A stretch of DNA of 64,000 nucleotides from Cardiocondyla obscurior. Its lineage: Eukaryota > Arthropoda > Insecta > Hymenoptera > Formicidae. This document shows positions 48,701 to 60,500 of this stretch, piece after piece. Each line of letters opens with the position of its first letter. Position 1 is the stretch's first letter. Location: positions 1,116,001-1,180,000 of the forward strand of contig NC_091889.1 in assembly GCF_019399895.1 (NCBI RefSeq), in the 5' to 3' direction. The translations under genes were made by a program, and so were the position numbers. The notes beneath the pieces are model-generated. The model searched no databases and was not told the DNA's origin. It saw nothing but the letters and a program-made list of their open reading frames with translations.

Positions 48701-51700
48701 TCATATCGATATTCCGCCTTTGAATATTGTTCTAAAATTCGAACTACGCAAGCTGCAGAATTTCCGCCGCTTTTAATCATCTCGCGTTTCTACTACGGGC
48801 GAAGTTAATACGAGCTAATCACATTAAAAGCAACCCGACACGAGTGGTAAATGTCGCATAAATTCCAATGTGGGAAACGCAAAACGCTCTCGGAAATCAA
48901 AGAGCACGCCGAGGCTTGTGACGCCTTGATGGGCCCGAGACCTCGCGATAAGCGCCGGTGTCTACGACTATTACGAGATGTCTCGGGATGTACGTCCGGC
49001 ACGAGCGTCGATCCATTTTCGCTAATAAGCGCGATCGAGGGAGGAGAAACGCGCGGGAGAACGGGGCTCGTTCAACTTCAAAGCGCGGCGTAGTGTCGCT
49101 AACTAAACTCCGAGAGAGCGAGTTTGCCGTTTCCAATCCGAGTCCATTTCGTGATTAAGCGCAAACTTCTGAAGCCACCCCCGCAGAGGACATGCGTAAA
49201 TACGCGCAACACGCGTACACAAGCCCCGGCGGCCCGGTGTTCACCAAGGCGCGGCTTTGCAAACTCCCGGAATCGCAAAGTTCGATGAATAAAAGCCGGA
49301 CGGATAGCCAGGCTATCAATTCTGATTTTATTCAGTGAGTTTGTATGCGAGAGGAAAGCTTCACGTTAAAAAAAAAAAAAAAAAAAAACCGTAACGCGCC
49401 AACAATGCTTTTCATTATAAAACTTTTGTTTCATGCTTCTCTTAATTTTGCTCAAGTACAATATGTACATGCATATATTTTTATATTTTTTTTTTATCGA
49501 CACTAAAGGGCTAAGCGGGTCACGCTCGAGCGTTTTAAGACGTTTAAAGTTGCACGAACGAAAACAAATTATTGACGAGGCCGACGGTGAGGAAGGGTCT
49601 TCCTGGCGGACTCATCGATATCGGGTTGCTAATGGTGTAAGCCAAACCGGCTGCCATAAAAACGCGCGTTGGGATAATTGAAGGGTGGGCCCTAACGTTA
49701 TCTAGCAACTTTCTCCTTTTCGGTTTCGGCCGACCATCCCTATCGTTCCCACCATTTCTGTACCACTAAATTATTTCCCGACGGAACTAAACCGGCACGC
49801 GGAAATTTATGCTTCCGGTCGATGCGCTCTCGAGCGTCGTCCTCATTATCAGCGCGATCGCTAGGCAAATGTACCGCTCGCATCCGAGAAGAGAATGTTG
49901 CGAATGAATAATTTTCCATAAAGCAAAGGAAACGGATTTTTCAGAGAACAATGAAAACGTTGCAGATCCGCGAACGTGCGTTTTACAACTTTTTTTATAT
50001 TTAAAAGTTAACAAAATCGTTTAACGATGCGTAAAAAAAAAAAAAATGCGCGTGTTAATTTATTTTTCCTTTTTCACTCAAGGTTTACGTTTTCCGCGGT
50101 TTTATCAATCGACATCGTCGAATCGGTCGACGCAAATCGGGAAGACAAATTCATTGGGGGCGCATTCTTCCATGGGGGTCAAGTTCTTGGTCGCTTCATT
50201 AGAAACGCGAGCATAATCCCCACCCGCTCCGCTCTCCAATTACTGTTCGCTCGTTCCCGGTTTAGGCAAAGTTCAGCCTCGAGGCAATAGCGTAGAAACA
50301 TTACGGGGAAAGATTTATTAAGCTCCGATAGCTCGTTGAAAAATTATTCGCGACGAATGAGCATTAAGATAAATAACTGTAATTCACTGCGAAATGTGAA
50401 AAGATAATTTAATTTTGCAAAAAGCTCTCGACAATAACAAGCCTTTAACAGATTTTAAAGTAAATTAATGTTTCGATATGTAAGTATAACTTTAAAAAAA
50501 AATTCTCTTAATAATTTGTACAATAATAATATAAAAGCTTAAAAAACTTTATAAATGCAGGTAAAGACTGCTTTATCAAATGTTAAATAAAAGTTTCATT
50601 AATAAGTACATTTTATTTTCCCCGTATTATATAATCTTTATTCATAATTACGCACAGAAAGTAATTAAATTATTCCCTTGAAAATGCCTCGAGGGCAGAC
50701 GGGATAGCTACGCCACTGTGACGGAGTAGAAAAACCCTCTTTGCGCCCTTTGCCCTTCGTACAAAGAGTTCGTGCGCGTCGTTCACGCAAAATCCGTAAT
50801 TGCTTCGCACGGTTGCACATCCCCAACTGTTTGCCAATTTGCTCGGTTTGCCGCTGTTTGCGTTACGTTGGAAACACCGCCGCGATATTTTATCCCCTCA
50901 AAATTATTTTAACTCTCTACATGTATGTGTTCTTTTTTTTTTAATTTTTTTTTACGGTAAAAAAAATAGTAAGAATGTTTCGCTCTTTACGTGCATAAAG
51001 TGATATAAAACGTTATCAAAGTTTATTCAAGCCACAGTTGATTTCAGATTTTTAAACCAGATTTTTAAATTTGATTCACAAATCAAACTGGGACGGATAA
51101 TTTTTAGATATCTCGTTTACGTGTCATCAGGCTGCACTTCAGGTACCTCAGCTGCGAAATGTCGACGCAGTTAATCCACTTTGTCGGCAAACATCATTAA
51201 GCTCGCGAGAAAATCGCGCTAACGAGGAAAGAAGAAGCGTTGAGGGAAGTCCTCCGGCAGGACGAACGCTCGTTGGCGTCCTTTTTAAGTTCACGAGGGA
51301 AGATTGCGGATTCTCTTCGTCGTGCCCGAGCCGCGACGCGTAATCTGACTTTGATCGTCGTCATTTCACCGGAGAAATAGGCACGAACTTTCGTGCCCCA
51401 AGCAACTGGCCCGTCCTCCCCTGCGTTGCCGACGAAAAACTTATTTTCTCCTCGAAGAACGATCCCGTCGAAGGAAAGGGGAGGGGTGTTCGTTAGAAAA
51501 GCGCGGGTGAAAGCGTGCCCGAGAGATTACGCCGGCGAGCTGCATCGACTCGACTGATAAAAAAAAACGAGCTTTAACGAGAGTCTAATAACGTTTCGTT
51601 AATCTCCCCTTCTTCTTCTATATCCTGCGACACTTTCTTTTCCTCGGACTCGGCAAAAATTAAGATCGTCGAGAGAAATAACTTTGGAAGTATTATTTTT

Positions 51701-54403
51701 TTCTTTTTCTTAAATAAAGTTAATTTTTAATAATTCCGCGACGTGGTGGTAATTATATTTCTCCAGGAGGTTATTCCGATAAAGCGACCGGTCGCAAATA
51801 AAACAACTGTTAAAAGTACGGCTGCAAGTGTACGAGTTTACCTGGTATTAGCCCGGCGATAACTGTGCAACGTGTGTTTACGACGACGCTAATCAGAATC
51901 CCCGAGACCGGGCGGACGCTCGACTGGTTTCGATCAAGCACCCTCGTTTGCCCGACTCGATAATAATCAATCGGACGTGGCTGCCATTCGAACGTACTGA
52001 ATTCGAAATAATTGCCCCCGTCCGTCCTCCCTTGCCCGTCTCTTTTTCCTTTCTTTTCCGAGCGGGGAGTAGCGAGAGCGCGCAATCCGTTCGGCGTAAC
52101 ACATTTTCCAGCGAATTATCGGCTCATTAATCAGCTAATTTCTCACGGTTCACCGGCCGCCGTTTCAGTTCCCTCGAATTATTTTATCTCCGCGTACGCG
52201 TATCGTTCGCGAATCGCTGAATATTTATCGCGACATTACGTGCCGATAAAAATAAAAAATTAACTTCGCAGAGCAACGTCGTTCCCGAGTCTTCTATCGC
52301 GTTTCGGATAATGTGTACTTTTATCATCGCAAGAACGGCACCTTCCCAATCCCCAGGAGTCCCTGGTGGACCGTCGCGGTATGCAAACAAGGGCGAGATA
52401 GGTCGAAAAAGCGGGAGAGAACCGCCGGCGGGCGATTGCACAGGCGACTGCGACGAAGGGGAGCCCGAGGTGGTTGTTTCGCCGACTAGCACGGTTGCAG
52501 CGGCAGTGTTACTAATTGGAGGGGCACCGAGGGGAGGAAACCTTGTTATCTCTTAATTGCCGCGACCCTCCGCCCCGTTTTGCATCGATAAGGAGCACGA
52601 GTCGAATCGGCGTTTGTCTCGTGGACCGTGTCGCGCTTATCAATCTGACTCCCCGACGGGATTATTCAACGGAATCTAACGATCCTTTTCGACTGCCTCT
52701 TGACTTTCGTCATCCCTATCTCTTATCAGGGTATTCGCCGCAAAGCTGAACGCTTTTAAAAAAAAAAATAAGTGAGTTACCCTCCCGTGACGTACATAGT
52801 ATATTTAAAAACAGTTAATGTCTATAGAAGTCTATAAAAAGTTATCGAGTGCTATGATCTGTAATCCTGATCCGGCGATACACCACGCGATGAGAAACCG
52901 ATATGCGATTCCGCGCACGAAACGAATCCGGGGACCCGGGATCGTAACGAGTTCGATTATCCTGGCGCATGGCATGAGTCAGTCAGTCCTGTTTCCCGCA
53001 GTGACTACCTCCGTAACGGCGACGCACGCCCTCCGTTTCATTCCGCCCTCCATATAACGGGTGTCCGGATTCCCAGGAGGTTTTCCGCCCCCCCCTTCCC
53101 CCTTTCCTCCTTTTCAAGCCTCATTGCTATGCACCGCTCGAAACTCCGCTAACGACCTTACACCCCCCGTCGGTTTCGCGACCCCTCGTCACCTCGTCGG
53201 AGGGCCCACGCGATTTTCGTATCCGAGATCGCCTTCCTTCCGCTCGAAGGTCTCTTCGCGCGCGCGAACCGCGAACCTAGGCCCTTTGATCGCCATATCC
53301 GCCGCGCGACGAAGTTCGCGACTCGTTCGAGAACTCGCGCGGATAAGTTTCTTGACGTGTGCACGGCGGTAGAATTCCATTTATCGGAATAATATAGCGG
53401 GAAAGTTTCTCTCCAAGTGGAAACTTTGAGATCGGTGAAACGTAGCAGAAGTCGAAAGTAGCATAAATTAACATTTTATAAAATTGGAAAACAAAAATTT
53501 CTGTACGTTGAGATCTACAAAATTCTCGTCAAATTAAAATTTCTTTGCGTCGTTCTTTATTATTAATTTTTTTTTTTATAAAAACGTTAGTTATTATAAT
53601 ACTTTGAGCAGTCAGAAATATCTCTGTTTAAAAAAATTTAATTAAAACGCTATAAGATGTTAGAAAAAAAAAAAAAAAACGCCTACGACAAAATGGCTGA
53701 CCTAAAGTTAATGAATCTACAAAATACACGAATCTCCTAAAAAGGAAATAAAGTCTATCACAGGGTGACAGTGAGCCTCCTCGTCTCTCCCGCGTTCGTT
53801 CGCCTTTCTCTCTCTTTCACTCTTACGTAAGCTCGCCGGAAACACTCAAGCTGAAGGACGAGGGTGTTCGGATCGCAAAGTTGGTCTTGTTAGGCCTGCA
53901 AAAGGGGATTCCGCTCAACCAACCGTGCTAGCCTTAAGGGCCCTTACTCCATCAGAGGCACGCTTCGTTTCTCGATTGATTCTTTATTTTACAATCGCCG
54001 TGGCCCCCGCAAAGGGCAACGAATGCACGACCGACCTGGGGGCGCAGGACACGGCTTGCTATCCCTGACCCTTTCCGCCTGCCAATTTCCGGCGGTCCTA
54101 TGTCATCGTTTTCCACGTCGACTGCTCGTCTTCGAAAATTTTGACTATCGGACGTTGCGTAATGCAACAGTAGTTTAAGACTATAGTACGAATTCCGCAG
54201 GGCAGAAATCAATCACTTAAAAATATTTTATTCTCACGAGCTAATTACTATAATTTTACACATGCACGTGCGACTTTACTTGAAAACCTAACGAGCGTGT
54301 CTACTTTTTTTCGTTATTCGTCACGCACCGAATGCAATTTATTTTAACTCCCCTTTTTTTTCTTTTTGCTCGTAATAATTGCTCATTTCCGTTCGATTTA
54401 CAG
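45775..54403 (+). other. ChAT intron preceding the LPxLPVP exon; no gene recognised
   Basis: Alternating AT-rich and GC-rich DNA with a two-copy tandem repeat (47294-47540). Frames in the GC-rich blocks at 52310-52560 and 53050-53390 overlap on both strands and carry no domain. The intron ends GTTCGATTTACAG at 54403. Confidence 0.5.
47294..47540. repeat. Two-copy tandem repeat, period about 130 bp
   Basis: Copy 1 begins AGTACGTGCGTGTGT at 47294; copy 2 begins with the same string at 47424. Both continue through GTGGAGGACGCGCGGGC, a CGGAC stretch and GAACCGGTTTG (offset 130-133 bp) to an ATTCG(A/G)CAG end. The middle of each unit has diverged. Copy 1 alone has a 9-bp inverted repeat (CACCTTGCG 47323-47331, CGCAAGGTG 47341-47349). 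No flanking transposon signature is seen. Confidence 0.8.
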
Positions 54404-54595
54404 AAAGAGGAGGCTCTACCGAGTCTTCCGGTTCCGGATCTCGAAACGACCTTGCAAAAATACTTGGCGCAGGTCGAAGCCATCTCGCCAAGCCATCTAG
54501 AAAAAACGCGGAGCTTGGTACGAGCCTTCCTTTCGGGTCCAGGACCGAAACTCCAACAACGTCTCTTGGAACGTAGACAAAAAACGACCAACTGG
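54404..54595 (+). CDS. ChAT: Choline acetyltransferase exon with start of the acyltransferase domain
   Basis: The 192-nt exon (64 codons, phase 0 at both ends) runs from ATTTACAG to TGG|GTGAGT. It begins KEEALPSLPVPDLETTLQKY, which closely matches choline/carnitine acyltransferase signature 1 (L-P-x-L-P-V-P-x-L...T-L-x-x-Y). It continues as a helical segment (LAQVEAISPSHLEKTRSLV) and ends RRQKTTNW, the conserved lead-in to the W-W/Y-W-L-x-x-x-Y segment of the fold. These features are shared by ChAT and carnitine acyltransferases; the flanking exons and VAChT in the intron settle ChAT. The next exon must open in phase 0 with the W-rich segment. I found no such sequence up to 64000, so the catalytic histidine and CoA-binding parts lie outside. 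Confidence 0.95.
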
Positions 54596-57500
54596 GTGAG
54601 TAATCGTTCTAATATTAATTCAAACGCGACAAATGCATTTTAGCGAAACGAATCACGCGCGCGCGCGCCCACTAGCATAAGGAATAGAAATACGAATTTA
54701 TCCGCCGGATTGAGGATGTTGATTCACTTCAAGAGAAAATTGCGTTTAGATTATGTTGTCTCAAGTCACGATGCTTTCCCTGGATTTACGTATTACGGAA
54801 CTCCTTTTGTAAGCCGTCAACGTACCGAGAACTTGTCTACTTCTCTATTCCGTAATGTCGCCGGGAAGACATCGACTCTGCCGGAAAGCCGTGTCAGACG
54901 GCGTAATCCGTAATACGGTCGTCGCTTTAAAACGAGGGTCTGTTGCGAAAAGGAGAGATAGAGAAAGAGAGAACAGAAAAAAAAAAGAATACCGCGGTGT
55001 GTCACGGTCATGGGGATCGACCAGGAAGGATACCCTCTCCGCATCTAAGTGGCACAACACCATTTTCGTTTCAAGCCGCGATGCCTCAGGAGAATTTGCT
55101 TTTTCACAGGGTGTTCGCCTATCGTATGACGGATCGTAATATCAATAAAAATGAGATCGATCCTGGGGCGCATGTGGAACAAATTAAAGCGAAGAAACGA
55201 AAGTCTAGATAAATTCTTTTTACAATCTACCTCGCGCACACGAGCGCATCGTTATATTAAGACTCGATACCGAAAATAATATTGGAAAATGTGAGTTTTG
55301 CTTTGACGTGCAATTATAGCGACAACTCGGTCAGATTTTATTATTTAAGAAAGAAGTCCTTCCGCTTTTCGAAGATATATATCATTTTTACGTGTTAAAC
55401 GCGCGAATAAGTAAACACCCCGTATATTCAAAGCGGACTTCTGGAAAGGTTCGGAGACGTAGATCGAGTATCCGCGCCTAAGTTCCCCGTGACTTTTGCC
55501 ATTCCCCTTCATCCCGTACGGTCGCTCCCATGGGATTCCCGGTTCGATGCATGCACCGGCTATAAGCCGCGCCTCGCCACCCCCTCGGCTCGAGGCCCCC
55601 CCGTGGCACATAAATAAATAAATAAATGGATTTACGCAAGGGCCTCGGCGAACCCTCCCCCCGGCCCCTGCGTGTCGTTCCTCTCTCGCAACGCACCGGT
55701 GAAAGGGGATGAGCGTAAGGGTCGCTTGGACTGTACCGGAACAATGCAAATATTGCCAGAGGAATGAAGACGAGAAGGGCGACACGGAGTCGTACCGTAC
55801 GCAAAAGATTGCCGAGCAAAGAAGAATTATTATATTAACGCTACGCTCGAATTTGGAATCGTATAATTAAAATGTATTTACGACAAAATATTGTATACGT
55901 CTATTATAAGATTAATAAATTTTATTTTAATTCTGACGTTTAAGTTAATTCGTTTCCACTTTAGAGCGATAAACGCTCGCTTTTTTCTCATTTCAGCGGT
56001 CCTCCGCAGAATCATTTTTTTTTCTCGTTATTCTAAAAGCGATCTGTCCCTCTTTCGACTTTTTCTCTCTCGTGTAATTTTTCTAATTTAGCCGAACGGC
56101 CTATTCAGCGCCGAGCTGAAGACGCCCGAGGCTCAGCTTCGCACAATCGTCGGTCCGGGTTTTCGATTTGCCGGCATACATCCGGAAATACATTTTCGTT
56201 TCTCGTTTCTTTAAGGGTCGACTTCTCGCGCGCCCGCCCATCTCCGTCCCGAGCGAAGTGTCGCGAAAAGCCAGACTGAAAGCAATTTTCTCGCCAGCTA
56301 CGGCACGAATTGCCCGCCGCTCCTTCGATCTCGCTTTCCCTTTCTCGCAATCTCTCCGTTCATCTGATCGATAGGAATGCCCGGTCGCATTATCCGGTTA
56401 CACGTTTCGAGATGACGCGGCCTTGTAAATGCGAGCGCCGGTCAATTGAGGGGACCCGTTGACAAAATCGTTCGATCCTTAACGGAAGAACCGGGGGGAT
56501 ATTATTAATTCTACATGTATTAAGATTCATGTCACAGGGGAAACCTTGCACGCGATTTCGAATTATTCAACACGTTTCCGACTATGCCACAGCGTTCTCT
56601 TTAATGCTAATATTTTTCCTGCGTTTCCTCGTCGATGGTTGCCGACTTCGCTGGGTGAGAAAGGTACGGAGAGCATCCCAGAACACAGGGGTGTTCCGAA
56701 TCTAAAGCCTCGGGTCGAGATGCGCGCTCGACGGTCGTTTCGGGCACGTCGCGGACGAGTCGCGATGGCGACGGTAAGCTAATATTACGGTGCCCCGCGG
56801 CGAACTGGAAAATCTCATTGGGACCTCCATTATTCATCCGCAAGCCCGGGCCTGCCAGTCCCCTTCGTTCATTCGCCCGTTCTGTCGGTCCGTCTGTCCG
56901 CTCGTTGCCTCATAGTTTCCGCGGTGATAAATTCAATTCGAATTACAAACGCCCGGAATTAATCCTCCCACTCTTCCTCGTCACGCTCGACCTTTCCCGC
57001 ATTCACTTCATTTGCAGTTTCGCGACGAACAACGTTTTGGCTCGACAAAAACGATGCAATTGTCTTCTATACAGAATTATTTTTTTCTTTCTGTTTTTTT
57101 TTTTTTTTGTCTGAAAATTGTCTCACCGAGGAAAAAATGTTTGTTTAAAATTTTTTTTTTTTTTTTTCGTTAAAAAGAAATTCGTCATTAATTAAAATAC
57201 CTATTGTTAAAAAAATAACAAAGTTGTTAACCTCTTGTTTAAATTATACGCACGGATATCTAAGCAATATCTGCATCAAATAGTATCGATCGAGCATACA
57301 CGCGCGTATTCAAGTGCGTGCGAAAGTAACGCGGTCGCCTGTCGCAAAAAGGATTAAAGTGGATGTATCGTCCTCGCACGAAAGGGAGGAATAAACAGAT
57401 AGGATGGAAGCAGGTGGATACCGTCCAGAAATATCACGAGCACGTGCAAATGGCCGCGTGTCGGGACTCAGAAGGGATCTTCTTCTGCGAGGAGCCGACA

Positions 57501-60500
57501 AAGTCTCATCCCACGAGCAGCCCGGAAAGGAGTAAAGTACGGGAAAGGAGAAACGATAAACTTTTATGGCCGTAAGCTCTCGCTTACGCGGACGGCCGTG
57601 CCCGCTCGCGAACGTCCAAAAACCTAGGAGGAATATAATTTCATTTCTCACCTACACGCGAAATTATTGCAGAGGGAAAATATTTGCGCCGCGGGACCGA
57701 GCGACTTGACACCCTCGCGGAATAATTATCGCGAATAAATTAAAAACAAGGAGATATAATTGCAACAGAAAAGAGAAAATCTTTTTCAAGTATACTTCGT
57801 TTCTGTACGGCACAAAAAGGTTATCTGTACACTCGTCTTAACAATACACGTCGTGCTCTACTTCTCGGCGCTGAATAATAGATCCGAATTAAAAATAATT
57901 GCTCACCGCGCTCGCAAATGTCATTAAACAACTCTTGCATTAAAAAAAAAAAAGTATTACACGGCAGGTTAAAATTTCAATTTTTTTCAAATTTTGCAAG
58001 TGCACCTTTAAAACGACGAGGTGTAATTATTTTATTCACGCTAGATCAATGGTAAAACCGTTTTTTTTTTTTTTTTTTACTAATTTAAAGCGGTTACCGC
58101 GATTCGACAAAGACCACGCAAATATTTGTTACGTCAGCCACGAATAGAAACGCAGAATCGCTGACAAACTGAACAGCCAGGAAGAAAACTTTTTCCCTGA
58201 GAAAACACACAAAAAGAGAGAACCAGCTGATCCCGCGAAACCGAGCGTTTACTGTAACGAGTGGATCCGAAAGCTAAACCGAGCGGGCGCTTTTTCGAAA
58301 GAGGGATGTCGCCCGCCCCCAAAGTACGTAACTTTTCTTATGAATCCCTGCGGACAGAAGGGAACACGGCGGGCAGGTCGGCGGTGGCGTACGAGGGTGG
58401 CCGTTTTACTCCGCGATTCACGAAGCGTCGGATAAAGGGACCGTCTCGCGTAAAAAGAAAATATTTCTCGCCAACGCGCGAGAGGCGATACAAAGAATCC
58501 AAGTTTTCGCTTCCTTCCTGACAACCTTCCTCGCGTTTCGCTTCTCTTTTTTCTCTACTTTGGGTTTTACTTCGAGGATCTTTCGCCGCCGCAGAGACGA
58601 TAAAGTCGAAGCGACTAAATCGATATACCACCGGCAAGTAACGTTCCTTTTTTTCTCTTTTTTTTTTTCTTCCGTACCTCGTGTACCTTTATCGCGGCTA
58701 CTTGCACGATTTTTTTTTCTTTTTTTGCGGACGTGTCCTGATTCTAGAGACCGTCGGGTCTTAATTAATTATGTTTTTCAAAATTTAAATTTCTTTAATT
58801 AACGAGAGAGATTTTTAATAAATCGTTTATTTTAATAAAATTAATAATAATATTTTAATAATTAAAAACACTAAAATAAAAAAAAAACCGTACAAGGCAC
58901 AAATGATTTAATTGTTTAAACGGTGTGATTATTAGTAAACTATTGACTATTTTTTATACGATGTCATGACGTTACACTTGCCAGCCACTTGGCGTAATCT
59001 TGGCAATTTAAATGTTTGTCCCCGACACGTAGGTTCGCTACGGGATCGCGTATCGTTCGGCTTGGGGACGCGTCAGTAATCCCTTGTTGAAACAGTACTA
59101 AGCTTACGGATTGTCTGCGGGATCGCTACGGCGATACGACGGCGAGCGGCCTATTCGAAGGGCGGCAACCCCTATCCGATGTTTTCGCTCTCGCGGTTTG
59201 TCCTATTCGCCTCGCTTTATACCGTCGCTCGTTAACCGCTAGAAATATTCGTTCCTCGCGTTCTGTTTCAGCTCTAATCGAACACGCGCGTGAAAACTTT
59301 TTGATCGTCTCGATATTAAATATTTAAATTAAGAGAAAGCGAGACGCGTGCAATTATACGTGTAGCATTTTTTCGACGAAGCGACCGACGCAGGCGGACG
59401 AAATCATCCTTTGCTCAAAAGTACATTCGTCAGTCCGCGTGAAAGATCGGGGGATCCTCTCAGTGCAAACGCCTTCTCTTATATTCCAGGACCACTTAAG
59501 AGCGCAAATATTTATGGTATCTTCCAGTCTCGAGCGAAAAACAAAACCTTACTTTCCCGGAAAGGAAGACGAACGCGGTGGAGAAGAGGCATTTCGTCTC
59601 TTCCTCTCTCGTCCCTTTTCCCTTTCGCTTCCTCATCGAGTAGATATACCCCGTGGGATTAACCTTTAATTCTATCCCGTCTCGACAGCCCCTTTTTCGT
59701 CCTTGAAGAAGGGTCCTTGCCGTGCGTATCAAATGTTCTCGACATGGCCCCGGAACAAGACCGAAATGAAATTTTCGAAATGGCTTTGACGAGCGGCTTG
59801 GCTTACGAGATTGGCTTGTTTTTACCACGTCACCCGAAAAGACGTTACGAGTCGAGAAGAAAAATGCAAAACGTTTATCCTTTCTCTTTAATAAAAAGAA
59901 TTATTTAGTTTCGAAACACGACGTTGTTTACGACGGTGGGAAAAACGATTTTAAAATCACCTCCGTATGATGCGTTACGTGAGAAATTGACTACGTACAA
60001 AAATAATTCCACTATAAATAAATGCCGCGGAAAAGCCAGTTATAGAAGCAAGGAGGCATATTTTTATGAAAAGTGTGCGACTCGTCGTTGTATCTATTTA
60101 CGTTATTATCCCATCGGCGATTAAATGAAAGTCTTAAGAAATTAAAGCTCCGAGGTCTCGATTTAAAATTCTTTGGTGATTCTCACGCGACGTGGAAACG
60201 AGGGATACGTAGACCTGTACGGGTCGTCTTCAAGTTGGAGCGCGTGCACGCGAGAAGGGATAACGACAGGGCAGACCAGGTGGATCGATCGCAGGTTGCT
60301 TCCGGCGGTCCACAAACTTTCCCGAACGACTGTTCCGCGCCGAGTTCCTGCCCTTAGCCGAAGAAAGGAAGTACCTGTGCTAACGTAACGCGCGAGTTTG
60401 CAAGCGGCGTTGTTTAATGCGTTCGCACGTAGCAACATCCTTTGCGGCGGCGGTCTACTTTCGAAATCTCTCTCCGCGGCGAATGGCAATTAAATACTCG

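Noticed and set aside
57363..57575. 70-codon plus-strand frame with fairly natural composition
   Set aside because: No acceptor precedes it, it is out of any required ChAT phase context, and nothing in it resembles the expected next ChAT segment.
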